Shown: piece by piece, positions 37,510 through 47,974 of the stretch
Numbering within the stretch: position 1 is the stretch's first letter
Layout of the letters: each line of letters opens with the position of its first letter
DNA from: Sanchytrium tribonematis
Lineage: Eukaryota > Sanchytriomycota > Sanchytriomycetes > Sanchytriales > Sanchytriaceae
Length of the DNA stretch: 48,642 bases
Assembly (NCBI GenBank): GCA_018985235.1
Contig: JADGIG010000016.1
Coordinates: 1-48,642, forward strand
Direction: 5' to 3'
Program-made: the position numbers and the translations under genes
The notes under the pieces: model-generated
Told to the model about the DNA's origin: nothing
Databases searched by the model: none
The model's input: the letters and a program-made list of their open reading frames with translations, nothing else

Positions 37510-39145
37510 TTATTCACTAAAATTGTATCTCCAAAGTCTAGCCCGACAATCTCCGCTAGCAGTTGCAAACACTTTTTCAGTTGGAGACACAGCGACACAA
37601 ATAACTGAATTTTTGTGACCTAAATGAAAACAAAAAACCTTGAAGAATAAATTCTGATTCACCAGTATGAGGATTCCAATATTGCACAGTTCTATCTTTG
37701 CTAGCACTCAGTATTCTGTGTCCATCGTTGGTAAAAGAGACACTTAAAACAAAATCTTTATGACCAGTTAAGGTTTTGAGACATTCTGCTTTTCGAGTAG
37801 GGTAATCTCCCAGCCTCCAATACTTAAGTGTCTTATCTAAGGATCCACTTGCTAAATATTGACCATCAGGTGATATAGCTATGCTATAGACGCTGTCTGT
37901 GTGACCGACTAGAGTATCAAGCAGTTCACCGGTAGCAACATCCCAAATTCTTACAGTTCTATCTAAAGAACCCGCAGCAACGATCTTTTGGGAAGGGTGC
38001 CAGCAAACACCGGTCACACCACTATCTTTAGCATTCATGTCAGGGTTCTCAAACGTCTTTATACATTCACCAGAACTTAGCAGCCATATCTTGCAGGTTT
38101 TATCCCCACTACCTGATAATATATATTGCCCATCAGGTGAGAACTCTAAGCTATAAATATCTGACTTGTGACCTTCTAATCGCATTGCCACCTCTGAGTT
38201 TTGAATATTCCATATGCGAACTACCCTATCTTCAGCTCCAGTTGCCAAATAAACCGAATCAGGTGAAAACGACAATGCTCGTACATATAGAGCAGTTTGG
38301 CTCATGGTGTCACTAAGTTGAGTCAGCTCTCTCCCAGTATTAGTATTAAACACTTGTGCTGTAGGATTGCAGCCAGTAGCAAACAGTTGTCCATCTCTAC
38401 TAAATCGAACGCAGCAAACTACTGTTGAATGACCAAATGCATTCACGTGTTGTAAAGTGAGTTTCTTCTGCAGTCTTGGATGTTGAGCTGCTTCCCAGTC
38501 ATCTCCCGAAATTTTGAATTTCGGTGGGATACTGCTAATGTCACATGCATTATAGAAATGGAGACAGACAGCCGGACTGATCGTGTCATTTTGAGGGTGT
38601 TGTTGATGGTGCTGTTGCTGCTGTTGTTGCTGTTGCTGTTGCTGGTGTTGTAATTGCAACTGTTGCTGATGTTGCTGTTGCTGATGCTGTTGGTGCTGCA
38701 CTTGCTGATGATGATGTAAATGTGACTGTTGGCTTGGTATTCCAATTTTTTTGTAGCTGGATGGTGCCAAATTACTAGTGTTAAGAGCTCCACCAGCTTG
38801 CTGCAAAGAAGCACTTGTCAATTGTTGAAGACCAGCGGTGGCATGTAATGGAAGTTGAGTCGAAATCTGTGGTAATTGCTGCGGCAAAGTAACTTGAGGC
38901 TGCATTTGCGTTTGAGAAAGAGACTGTAAACCGCCTTTTTTCTTTAACTCCTCCTCATAAAATTGCTTCATTCGTAAATGCTGTTTTTCTAATTCAAGTA
39001 TTGTTGCATGGTAATGTTGCAAGTCTTGCAAATGCATTTGCAATTTTCCGTTTACATCTGCATCTCCACTATTTCGAATAAGCATATCACATTCTTGTCT
39101 CATAGCATCAAGTAAATCATAAACTCGCCTGTGGGATGGATGCAT
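37510..39145 (-). CDS. TUP1: Tup1/Groucho-like WD40 transcriptional corepressor (two exons)
   Basis: Exons in order 39145-37639 and 37619-37510 give 538 aa. Residues 1-75 form the tetramerisation coiled coil ([20 protein letters not shown], then [20 protein letters not shown]), as in yeast Tup1, which also binds Ssn6. A Gln/His-rich linker covers about 139-186. Seven WD40 repeats follow from about 230, with GH...D-x-x-V/I-x-S/C and W-D/N endings. The seventh blade ([32 protein letters not shown]) lies wholly in exon 2, after the 19-nt intron; without splicing it is replaced by a short unrelated tail. It is a recruited nuclear repressor of many regulons. Confidence 0.95.
37620..37638 (-). other. 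19-nt intron before the last WD40 blade of TUP1
   Basis: Coding strand GTTTTTTGTTTTCATTTAG, phase 1 (G|GT). Branch-like TTCAT, A at -6. The most T-rich intron of the set. Confidence 0.95.
38588..38731 (-). repeat. CAG/CAA trinucleotide-type tract coding Gln/His in TUP1
   Basis: Residues about 139-186 of Tup1 are mostly Gln with interspersed His, encoded by mixed CAA, CAG and CAT/CAC codons. The longest pure Gln run is 11. The codon mixture keeps it from being a pure CAG repeat, so it should be fairly stable. Gln-rich linkers are common in fungal Tup1. Confidence 0.85.
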
Positions 39146-39306
39146 GGTTCAAGGGGAATTTCGTATGGATTTACAAAATCCATTGAATTACTTCTTAAGT
39201 ACATTCGAAATGAAGAAAGAAAACGATTCAGTTCTCATATAGAACGCAAAAAAGTTACACAAGTGTAAGGGAGGCAGGAGAAACAGGGTGAGAATTTGCC
39301 AATTTA

Positions 39307-39453
39307 ATGGATTGTAACGTGATTGCGATAGGTGCTACTATTACCGCCATTCTTTTTATAATTGTGATGCTAATGAAAAACTTAATGGAAAGATATAATA
39401 TTAAAAGAATGAACCAATTTGCGAGGATAAAAAATAAAACTGTCTTAGTTTGA
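39307..39453 (+). CDS. Putative 48-aa single-pass membrane microprotein
   Basis: In the 346-bp gap between TUP1 and PAT1 an ATG opens a 48-codon frame ending in TGA. It has four residues, a 19-residue hydrophobic helix (VIAIGATITAILFIIVMLM), then a strongly basic tail (KNLMERYNIKRMNQFARIKNK). This is a good membrane microprotein design: positive-inside tail and helix length right for one span. No family is recognised. Such a frame could still occur by chance in AT-rich DNA. The rest of the gap (39146-39306 and 39454-39491) shows nothing else. Confidence 0.35.
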   Translation: MDCNVIAIGATITAILFIIVMLMKNLMERYNIKRMNQFARIKNKTVLV

Positions 39454-39491
39454 AAAATGATTAGAATCAATAAGAAATTTACTGGGCAGCT

Positions 39492-41193
39492 TTACAACTG
39501 AGAAGAATCGAATCCCAACGAATGAAGAAAAATATTAACATTCGCAACAGCCCTTGAGCTGGCAACTTTGTTAAAATCCTTTGCAGGAGTATAAGTATAT
39601 CTCAAACTCTGACCAACAGTAAAAGATGCATCTTTCTCCGCAGACGCATTCCACATTACTCTATCGCGAACTTCCGAAACAATTTCTGTCTGTATTTCGG
39701 CATCAGCACTAATGACCATAGCGGCAAGGAATTGCCATATGAAGCTATCATTTGTTAATTTCAAAACATAATCTTCACAAGAAAGCGAATTGGTAAAATG
39801 GGATAATATTTTTGGATCAGGAAAATACACATACTGAGGTGGGAACGCAATAGCAACATACAATTTAATTTGCTGGTACATTTCATTAAACAATAAGTCA
39901 AACTTTTGATTGTTCTTCTCTGAGGTTTTTAAGACCTCAGCACGGCTTAAAATTGCGGTTAAGATTAAAATTCCAGAACTGGTTCGAACTACCGCTGACA
40001 AAGTTAGTCCATTTAGCAAAATTTCTAAACACTCAGTTAAATCTTCCCATTCCATATCCATAATAGTATTTTGAATGACATTAAAAGCAGTAGACTGCCA
40101 AATATCAAAATTTTGAAGATATTCTAACACAGTATTGAAATGTGATTCCAAATAATTCGGCAAATTCTCGATTTTGCTAGCTAGCCCTGAGAGATATTCA
40201 TTTATCGCATGTAGGGAATTTTGGACTTGATCCCACGTAACAATCAAAGCTGAGAATTGCAAGGACTTCAGCAAAGATTTTATGATCAAGATACAGTGCG
40301 AGTCAGAGAGATATCTAAATGTCCTGGGCATGACTTTCATCATCTTTCTAAAATTTAATAGTTGCGAAAATTGAACCGAACTAAATAAGAAGCATATACC
40401 TGTTCAATATACATTCGATTGTATCAGACAATTTTTCGGAGTAAAAAAACACATTCTTTTCAATATCATTTGATGTAAGCTGTGTTTTTGAATGAGAGAC
40501 GTCATGATTTTGCAATCTTTTAGCTTTTCTCTTCCAAGTTTCCAACTCAATGACAGATTCGTAAATATCCTCAATATACTTGAGCGGCAACTTACCGTCT
40601 AAGACGCCTTTATTCTCATAAGCGTCAATATTGACAATTGGAATGTCAATGGCTTGCCTTGGTTTTTTACTAGTGGCAGAGCTTACTTTACCTAATGCAC
40701 CTTCTATGACAAAGCTTATACCTATATTTGCTTTTTTCTTTTCAACAATTTTTTCCAAAGTTTGATTAAATGTTTTCTTTTTCTTTTTGGAGCCTTTGAC
40801 TAATAACTGAAGATAATCTCCACTAGATTGTCTGCTTTTATCACCCAGTTCCTTTCTAACCATAAGGTATATGTTGTTATAAAAGTCGTCATCATATTCA
40901 TCAGTTATCGCTATCTGTGACATAGCCATTTTAAGAATGAAATTCTGGTCATTAGTGTTCATAACAAATCCTTGCTTTTCGGATTGCTTAAAAGATTTAG
41001 CTTTCACCTGGATGATGTCTTTCTCAATGTCTTCAACTGTTGTGGGTGATTTCAGGTTCTTCGCAAATTCTTGTTTTACTAATAATTGATATTCGATCAT
41101 TTCCAAAGTGAGAGGTTCGTCAATGTTGTGCTCAAATTCGTCACTCACTGACTCTTCGCTAATGCTAGTTTTCAAATTCGATTTCTTTGACAT
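39492..41193 (-). CDS. PAT1: mRNA decapping activator Pat1 (two exons)
   Basis: Exons 41193-40400 and 40380-39492 give 560 aa. Pat1 bridges deadenylation and decapping and binds the Lsm1-7 ring and Dhh1 in P-bodies. Seen: acidic N-terminus, DDFYNNIYLMVRKE helix, the family EGALGKVSSATSKKPRQAID segment, and IEDIYESVIELETWKR. The C-terminal HEAT-like helical domain starts at SQLLNFRKMMKVMPRTFRYL, which matches the family's I-R-K-G-K-R-L-x-P-R-L-L-P. The match only appears after removing the 19-nt intron. An ATG at 41319, 8 bp from the IleRS stop, would add 42 unrelated residues; 41193 (MSKKSNLKTSIS) is preferred. Confidence 0.85.
40381..40399 (-). other. 19-nt intron in PAT1
   Basis: Coding strand GTATATGCTTCTTATTTAG, phase 2 (AG|T). 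Branch-like CTTAT, A at -6. Joins ECILN to SSVQFSQLLNFRKMMK. Confidence 0.9.
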
Positions 41194-41326
41194 TGTGACG
41201 CTGATTTCACGGAGTAAAATCATCGGACTATAATCGCTGATACTTATGGAATTTGTCAATGATTTTTTGAAAATTAGATAGGAAAAAAATTGGAAATTTT
41301 TCTCATGTTGCTGAATCATTTCGTAT

Positions 41327-44300
41327 TTATTTTGAATCTAACTTCAATAGCATTAATTTGAAAGTTTCCCCTAAAATTTCTTGATCTTCTTCTATATCAA
41401 CATTCATTTTCTCACTTATTATGAGCGGTACAGATTTAATAGACTGTTCAATAATATTCTTTTCTAAGTCAAGAACAGAGAGCAAATTTTGACAAGACTC
41501 TTGCATGATAAAATATCTTACATTATCAGTTGGAACCATATTTGCTTTTTTTCTTAACCTTTGGACACGATTAATCAATTCACGAGCAAAACCTTTTCTA
41601 TAGAGTTCATCATCTATCTCACAATCTAACAAAACAATAACTTGACCGTCCATGTTTGCGTTATATTTTGAAAGCTCCGGGGTTGATTCAAAGAATCGCT
41701 GAACAACAATCTCGCTATCATCAAGCACATGACCATGTATAGTGATTTTTTTGCTCGATAAAAAGGACTTAATTTCGCTAGTAGACAAAGTTTGAAGAGC
41801 TTTTTTGACTTTAGGCATGTCTTTCTTCAATCGTTGCCCCAAGATCTTGAAATCAGCCTGTAACTTATACTTTACAGAATACTTTTCTTCATCTGCAGTC
41901 AAAAGAATTTCCATAACATTTAATTCCTAAATTAATTTAAAATACCTCTTTGATGTAAACCGATAACAACTCAATATCATTCAAGTAGGATTGATCACCA
42001 TGAATAACGATCAGCTTTCTGAGAGGGGTCTTGAGTGTGAGGCCTTGCTTTTCCCTAATAAGCCGCACCAATTCAATGACAGACTGCATTCTTGAGATAC
42101 CTTGCTGAATGCTCTCGTCTTGATACTTCAATTCAGCATTTGGGTACAGCAAAAAATGAATAGATTGACTTTCATCATCATATTTACCTTCTCCGCAATT
42201 TTTTGAAATATCGGAATCCTTTATAAAGGGCTTCAATTGCAAAAATATGTTTTCTGCCATAAAAGGAGTGAACGGTGCCATCAATCTGGAAATCGTCAAA
42301 ATCACCTCAAACAGTGTATTTAGTGAATGAAGAGTATCTTCTTCGCCAAATTCCCCCTTTAATCTTTTTCGATTAAAACGAATATACCAATTAGTCAATT
42401 GGTCAATAAATAACAGCAGTCTCCCAACCACTGTATAGAGTCTGTAATTGGACATTTCCTCTCTAACAAATGTTATTAGACTTTGTTCTGAAGCCAAAAT
42501 CCAGCGGTCCATAAGATTTTCACTGCTTAAATAAGTGCTATCATAACTATATTCAATGTTGAACTGAGACGTTAAAAGATCGGTTTGTAGCTTGAAAAAC
42601 TTAAACGAATTATACCAAGGTAAAAACACTTTGGATAATAGTTCTTTGACACCCTCCTCCTTAAATTTTAAGGAATCCGCACGAACTACTGGAGAATTAA
42701 TGAGATAGAGTCTCAAAGCGTCAGCGCCATATAAATTTATCACTTTTGAGGGCTCCGGATAATTTTTTAGTCTTTTCGACATCTTTTTGCCATCTTCTGC
42801 GAGAACCAAACCATAAACAATCTGATTCTTAGCAGGTGGAGTATCAAATAAATGCGTACTCAAAACTAAAAGAGTGTAGAACCAACCCCTGGTTTGATCT
42901 ATTCCTTCGGCTATAAATTCAGCAGGAAACGTCGCTTCCATCTTATCTTTATTCTCAAACGGATAGTGTTTTTGAGCGTACGGCATGCTTCCACTTTCAA
43001 ACCAACAGTCGAAAACCTCGTCTATTCGTCTCAGTTTTCCTTTTCCCTGTCTGGAAGGAATCTCCAGATGATCTATGAAGTGTCGATGAATATCAGTTAT
43101 TTCAGATTTTCCAGTTAATTCCTCTAGTTCTTCTACACTTCCTACGCAAATCATTTCTTCCAAATCATCACTAACCCAAACCGGGATCGGGGTACCCCAA
43201 AATCGGTTTCGACTAACGTTCCAATCTATTGCATTTGAAAGCCAGTTCTGAAACCTTTTCTCTTGAACAAAATCCGGGACCCATTTGGATTTTCTGTTAT
43301 TACGAAGCAAGTCATCTCTAACTTTTTCTACCTTTACAAACCATGAGGGAAAAGCTTTGTAAATCAAAGGAGTTTCCGATCTCCAGCAGAAAGGATAACT
43401 ATGAGTTAATGTGCCTTGTTTGATAAGCCTATTTTCAGCTTTTATTTTTCTGCAAATCAATTTGTCAGCTTCCTTTATATAAATACCTTTGAAATCTACC
43501 ACAGCATCCATGAATTTACCTTCCTCATCTACAGGACAAGGAAGTGAGGAAATGTCTGTTCCAATTAAACCGTATTTGAGGCAAACTCTGTGGTCATCCT
43601 CACCAAATCCAGGAGCCTGATGGACAATGCCTGTACCCGAATCGTTGGTAACATACTCATCACACAAAACTCGAAATCCCTCAAGCTTGGAAAAGTAATC
43701 AAACATTGGCTTATACTTTTGATTTTCCAAATCCTTACCAGAGAAAGTCTCCAAAATAGTAAAATTTGCTTTCTTTGGATCCTTGTACAATATATCCAAT
43801 CTTTCCTTGCCCAAAATTAGAGGAATTGATGACAGAGACTCATCAAAAATTTTGATGTATTCATATCGTGGATGAACACATAAGGCCAAATTGGAAGGCA
43901 AGGTCCAAGGAGTTGTAGTCCAAGCCAAAAAAGCAGCAGAATTGTCCAGTAATGGAAAAGAAACTACAACAGCAGGATCAACTACGTCTTTGTAATTTTG
44001 ACCAGCTTCAAAATTGCTGATCGGCGTATGGCAACCTGTCGAATAAGGCATAACTCTACAACCTCTGTACACAAGATCCTTTGCCCAGAGACTCTTAAAT
44101 GCCCACCATACAGACTCCATAAAACTCATATTCATAGTTTTGTAATCATTTTCAAAATCAATCCAACGACCAACACGAGTAACTGTGATTTCCCATTCCT
44201 TTGAGTATTTCATCACAAGATCTCTACAATGCTCGTTGTATTTTCCTATACCCATATCAAGGACATCTTGTCTACCCTTAATATTTAACTTCTTATCAAT

Positions 44301-44561
44301 CTCAAACTCGACTGGGAGCCCGTGGCAATCCCATCCAAATCTCCTCTCAACATATCTGTTGTTCATGTGCCAATACCGACAAACTGTGTCTTTAATTGCA
44401 CTGCTTAGTAGATGACCATAATGAGGCAATCCTGTTGCAAACGGCGGTCCATCATAAAAGCTATAAGGAACCCTGTGCTTACTTAATTCTAGAGACTTTT
44501 CGAACGCTCCGATGTTTTGCCAGAATTGAAGAATTTTTTCTTCCTCTTGTGCAAAATTCAT
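41327..44561 (-). CDS. ILS1: Cytosolic isoleucyl-tRNA synthetase (two exons)
   Basis: Exons 44561-41946 and 41926-41327 give 1071 aa, essentially the length of yeast Ils1. Class I synthetase with HIGH-type motif PHYGHLLS near residue 50 and KMSKR near 595 (GKKMSKRLKNYP). The large editing domain has AWTTTPWTLPSNLAL, and GFGEDDHRVC lies nearby. The zinc-free, eukaryote-type anticodon domain is followed by the C-terminal extension (exon 2). Removing the 19-nt intron restores IKEELNVMEILLTADEEKYS, which matches the family. An upstream TTG (44612) is ignored. It is head-to-head with the NDUFA4-like gene. Confidence 0.97.
41927..41945 (-). other. 19-nt intron in isoleucyl-tRNA synthetase
   Basis: Coding strand GTATTTTAAATTAATTTAG, phase 0. 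Branch-like TTAAT, A at -6. TTTTAA gives an in-frame stop on retention. Confidence 0.96.
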
Positions 44562-44682
44562 TAGGCGTGTTTCGAAGGAGAAATTATAAAAATTTTTATT
44601 AAGAAACCGCAATTTTATATTAAAGATCTATAGAGTAAAGATATAGCCGCTGTTCCATCACATACCACGCAAAGCGTAAGTG

Positions 44683-44970
44683 ATGTGTAAAACATCATTT
44701 CCCCTTGAAATGTTTGTCAAGAGAATGGCTTCTACTTACAAAGACTACGTAAAATTAGAAACCATTCCTGTAATTGGCTGCACTGTAGTTGGAGTTGCTA
44801 TGGCAGCATTTCACGTATACAAACTATCTCAGCATCCAGAAGTTGTTTGGAGCTCATCTAAGAAGTATCCATGGCAATCTGTTAAAGAAAATGAATACAT
44901 TAAGTATATCAACACCAACGAGTCATTAATTAAGAGACATTCAAGAAAATGGTTTGGAGCTCAGGAATGA
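44683..44970 (+). CDS. NDUFA4/B12D-family mitochondrial membrane protein
   Basis: 95 aa from the first ATG; ATGs at 44710 or 44725 would give 86 or 81 aa, nearer the family's about 80. One membrane helix (IPVIGCTVVGVAMAAFHVYKL) is followed by HPEVVWSSSKKYPWQSVKENEYIKYINTNESLIK, matching the NDUFA4 pattern L-x-x-NP-D/E-V-x-W...PW...-Y-K-F-Y-S-V-N. Members associate with cytochrome c oxidase or complex I in the inner mitochondrial membrane. The 121-bp spacer to the IleRS ATG must hold both promoters; I see no clear motif. Confidence 0.72.
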   Translation: MCKTSFPLEMFVKRMASTYKDYVKLETIPVIGCTVVGVAMAAFHVYKLSQHPEVVWSSSKKYPWQSVKENEYIKYINTNESLIKRHSRKWFGAQE

Positions 44971-45098
44971 TAAATAAAATATTTTGTGGATTCTTATTCT
45001 ACAATTTACCCAAGTTAGAATTGATCGAAAGCTTGCATGAATTTATTGTTTAGAGTCGTTGGCAGAAAAATAAAAAATCACAATCAAGGAGATATAAA

Positions 45099-45566
45099 AT
45101 GGATCAAGTGCAGCAAGATATTTGCACTGAATTCGAAGAGATTGAAAAGGTTCAACGACACTTGGGAGTTGCCATATCACAACTATCTGGAACGCTTAAG
45201 AATTTTGAATCTGTCTATACCAATATTAGTAAGATCCATTCTATAAAAAGACAATTATTTGTTGATTTGGAAATGTTAAAGGAAGAACGAGATCAGTTAC
45301 AAAAAGAGAGAATCAAACTTCGAAAAGAAAAAGAAGCATTAAGCATTATGAAAAGAAGCTTAGAAGGTGCTCAAATCGAACAAACTGCAGATTCTCTGCT
45401 CACAGTATTGAAGAAAGATCAGCAAATTTCAGCTTCTTCGTCTGAATTATCAGATTCAGAATCAACAGCTTCAAATTTAAGTTCAAACACTTACTCTCAA
45501 GTCGCTACTCAAACTGCAATTCAGTTTTTTAACAATGCATCTCAAACACTTAAAAAATTGATGTGA
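45099..45566 (+). CDS. Coiled-coil protein with Ser-rich linker, 155 aa, unknown
   Basis: Not recognised. Residues 1-100 are helical, with a strongly charged, heptad-like coiled coil at about 50-95 (LEMLKEERDQLQKERIKLRK). A Ser-rich acidic segment (SASSSELSDSESTASNLSS) and a short C-terminal helix (TQTAIQFFNNASQTLKKLM) follow. The shape resembles small subunits of the DASH/kinetochore or SNARE-associated complexes, but no specific motif supports either. The 128-bp gap before it shows nothing definite. Confidence 0.6.
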   Translation: MDQVQQDICTEFEEIEKVQRHLGVAISQLSGTLKNFESVYTNISKIHSIKRQLFVDLEMLKEERDQLQKERIKLRKEKEALSIMKRSLEGAQIEQTADSLLTVLKKDQQISASSSELSDSESTASNLSSNTYSQVATQTAIQFFNNASQTLKKLM

Positions 45567-45622
45567 GGTAAAAGTAGTCAATTGTAATTGATCGATTTAT
45601 TAACTAAATAATTGAAATAAAC

Positions 45623-45862
45623 TTACTGAAAAACTATTGTCCTACCTCGTTTTCTACAACTTGCAGATTCATCTCTTGGAAGCTCAATCCATCTATGATT
45701 GAAGCAAGTTATCCAGTGTTTTTCAAGGCAATATCCCACACCATTTTCACAATAATCGCTCAAATTTATTTCTTCTTTACGTTGGGTTTTTGGAGGGTAA
45801 ATGTCCCCTGGTTGAAGGAGCACTCTAACTACTTCTGAACAAACAAATGAAAACAAAATCAT
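45623..45862 (-). CDS. Small secreted Cys-rich protein, possibly chitin-binding (CBM19-like)
   Basis: 79 aa. The N-terminus MILFSFVCSEVVRVLLQPG is hydrophobic and may be a signal peptide. The mature part has five Cys: DYCENGVGYCLEKHWITCFNHRWIELPRDESASC. This C-x-x-G-x-x-x-C...C-x-x-x-x-W-x-x-x-x-P-x-x-x-x-C arrangement resembles the fungal CBM19 chitin-binding module, a suggestion from spacing only. The C-terminus is uncertain: two GT...AG stretches in intron style overlap its end (45624-45643 and downstream), so the last few residues may differ. It converges on the coiled-coil gene at 45566. Confidence 0.5.
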   Translation of the reverse strand: MILFSFVCSEVVRVLLQPGDIYPPKTQRKEEINLSDYCENGVGYCLEKHWITCFNHRWIELPRDESASCRKRGRTIVFQ

Positions 45863-45931
45863 GTTTTGAGTGAGATACGAGAAATAAATGAAGCGGAGTA
45901 GCCAATCATATCATTCTTTTAATTAAATTTT

Positions 45932-47548
45932 TTATTTGCACAAGGCGGATTCATAAATTTTCAGCTCAATCAAAGCATCTTCCATGTCTTCTCTCATTCT
46001 ATCTTCGAACGAATCTTTAAGAGCATTGACAATCAATGCAACTCTTTCTAGCATTTCCAATCTATCAGAGACAGAAGCAGCAGATTTCGCTTCAAACGCT
46101 AAGACATCCAAATCAAACTTTTGATGTATTTTCTCCAATTTATCCGCTACCGGAATGTCTTCGTTTGTCATCGACTCTACTAAATTGACCAGTTGATTAT
46201 ACTTTTTTAATAATATTGATCCATTTTCCTTCGTTTGTTCAAAGCTAGCAAGTTTACCTTTTAATTCGATCTTACACTTTTCAATCGCTACTAATATTTT
46301 GTCCACTGATTTTTGTTCCAAAGTAGCCACATTTAATTTGGAATCTTTAACCTTTGTTCTCAAAGAATTAATTTTAATTAGAATATCACTTTGCAATTGC
46401 GAGGAGCCATTCAAATACTTCGTCATCTCATCTTTTATCTCATCCTGTTGCCTATCAAGATCAGTTTTGCTAAAATTTCTAAAGCTTTTTGTAGTTTCAA
46501 CTATGGCATCGGCAATTTCGTCGAAACAAACAAAATATTCGTCAGGTAAGTCTTGAACATTTACCGCCTGAACTTTGGTTTTTATAACAATAAAGTCGTG
46601 CGTTGTGGGGCTTTCTCCGTCTTGTCCAAATGGTTTCCCATATATCCCTACTAATTTGGACAAGTGATCAACCGATTTTTTAAACGATTTCGTTTTAAAT
46701 AATTCTGTGTCCTGCGGTTTATATTTAAAGCATTCTTCAATATGTTTTTCCATTAAACTGTGAAGTATGTTTTTTCCTTCCTAAATTAAAATAAATTTAC
46801 AAGCATTTCACCGATTAAAGGGAAACCTTTTTCTTTGGCCAGCTGGGAGGGCGTTTGCGAAAGGCTATTAACAATCTTCGGATCTGCCCCGTGCTTTATT
46901 AGAAATCGAACAAAAGGAATTTTACCTTTTCCACTGACAGCATGTAAACTAAATTAGCAAATAATACACTGTATCTCCTTGCTCAAATTTAACATCTACA
47001 AAAGTACCGATTTTGATAACTGAGCTTCTTTTTGTTTTTGTATTGATGTCCACATTATGATCCAAATAAAGCTTTAATATATCTAATGATTTATAGCAAA
47101 CGTAATGAATAGGCAATACCCCCCAACTATTGAATTGAAATAGTAGTTGCGGTGCCCTTTCAACCACAAACTTCGCGATATGCAATCTGGGCTTACTACT
47201 GAGGCCTAGTTCATGCAAGACATTGTTTTCGTTTCTATCGACACAATCCAATCGAGCACCATATTCTAAGAGTAGTTGAAATATAGTATCATGCTCTTGC
47301 CAAATTGCGTAAAGCAAAGCCGTTCTAGATCCCTCTGTGCTTGTTGAATGATTTGGATCGGCACCCTTATCCAATAACAGCTTTACAATTCTTATATTTC
47401 CTTGTTTTGTAGCTTCCATTAATGGAAAAGTTTGATCTCCTAAAGTAATGTTAACATAACCAGGTAATTCCGATATAATTTCAGAAATCTTATTGTAGTT
47501 CTCTTCCCTGATGTATCTCATAAAATCCTCTTGACTTACCCTAGACAT
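45932..47548 (-). CDS. Ankyrin-repeat/coiled-coil protein (three exons)
   Basis: Exons 47548-46968, 46948-46801 and 46780-45932 give 525 aa. Residues about 35-230 hold ankyrin repeats (DQTFPLMEATKQGNIRIVKLLLDKGADP; RTALLYAIWQEHDTIFQLLLEYGA; GDTVLHAVSGKGKIPFVRFLIKHGADP ... SLSQTPSQLAKEKGF). The first intron's removal rebuilds a canonical repeat. The second intron joins IGEML to EGKNILHSLMEKHIEECFKY and a 270-residue region rich in coiled coil. If the second intron were not spliced the protein would stop at 247 aa and the downstream ATG (46753) would start a separate coiled-coil gene; frame, phase and motif all favour one gene. Function unknown, presumably protein interaction. Confidence 0.75.
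46781..46800 (-). other. 20-nt intron in the ankyrin gene (second)
   Basis: Coding strand GTAAATTTATTTTAATTTAG, phase 0. Branch-like TTAAT, A at -6. Joins the ankyrin and coiled-coil parts in frame; without splicing the frame stops at once. Less secure than the others because no known family spans the junction. Confidence 0.75.
46949..46967 (-). other. 19-nt intron in the ankyrin gene (first)
   Basis: Coding strand GTATTATTTGCTAATTTAG, phase 2 (GT|T). Branch-like CTAAT, A at -6. Restores the GDTVLHAV ankyrin start. Confidence 0.9.
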
Positions 47549-47591
47549 AAAGTAATGTTGTTTCAGATCTAAAATTTGATAATTTATTGAT

Positions 47592-47933
47592 CTACCATTT
47601 AATAAAGTTAGGCTGTTTTTTAAATGTTAAATAAGACTGATAATTAAAAAAAGAAAGTTCACAATCATCTTTCAAACGAGAGCTTAGCACAATATCGTCG
47701 CTCAAAATCATGGAAGAGTCATCATCTAGATTTATCACTAAGTTTTGAGTCTTAAATGCGTGAGGGATGAAATATATTTTTACAGTGTCGTAATTTCCGT
47801 CAAATTTTTTTGGCAAAAGTTCCATGATCTTTTTTTTTAAAAAGTTAATGTTACTAGTGCCATCGATATCCAGAACAATCGATTTAATGGTTCGATATTC
47901 AAAATTCTTAATGACGCGGACTGTAAGTTTCAT
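47592..47933 (-). CDS. UPF0538 (C2orf76-like) conserved protein
   Basis: 113 aa. It matches the small conserved UPF0538 family: N-terminal VRVIKNFEYRTIKSIVLDIDG (family V-T-V-R-V-I-R-S-F-E-H/Y-R), middle FLKKKIMELLPKKF, then YDTVKIYFIPHAFKTQNLVINLDDDSSMIL (family Y-D-x-L-K-I-x-H-x-A-H-x-x-K-T-N-E-L-V-x-S-L-E-D-D). The ending FFNYQSYLTFKKQPNFIKW matches the family's Y-K-x-Y-K-x-x-P-x-x-x-W. The protein has a ubiquitin-like look (beta-grasp strand order) and is found in many flagellated eukaryotes. Function is unknown. It is head-to-head, about 41 bp away, with the last gene. Confidence 0.82.
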   Translation of the reverse strand: MKLTVRVIKNFEYRTIKSIVLDIDGTSNINFLKKKIMELLPKKFDGNYDTVKIYFIPHAFKTQNLVINLDDDSSMILSDDIVLSSRLKDDCELSFFNYQSYLTFKKQPNFIKW

Positions 47934-47974
47934 TCTTTATCTAGCTCCTTCAAACTATTTTTGATGTGGCTTGA

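Noticed and set aside
39255-39470. Hydrophobic minus-strand frame in the TUP1-PAT1 gap
   Set aside because: No ATG before its hydrophobic core; it is the antisense of the better 48-aa plus-strand frame.
45037-45246. ATG frame overlapping the 45099 coiled-coil gene
   Set aside because: No 20-nt intron with the fixed consensus joins it to the coiled-coil frame; it looks like a shadow.
45587-45643. Intron-like stretches at the end of the small secreted gene: a 20-nt GT-AG block (45624-45643) and a T-rich GT...ATTTAG block just after its stop
   Set aside because: The 20-nt block lacks YTNAY with A at -6, and no known family tells which C-terminus is right. The second block follows an in-frame stop. 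Chance matches are likely in AT-rich DNA.
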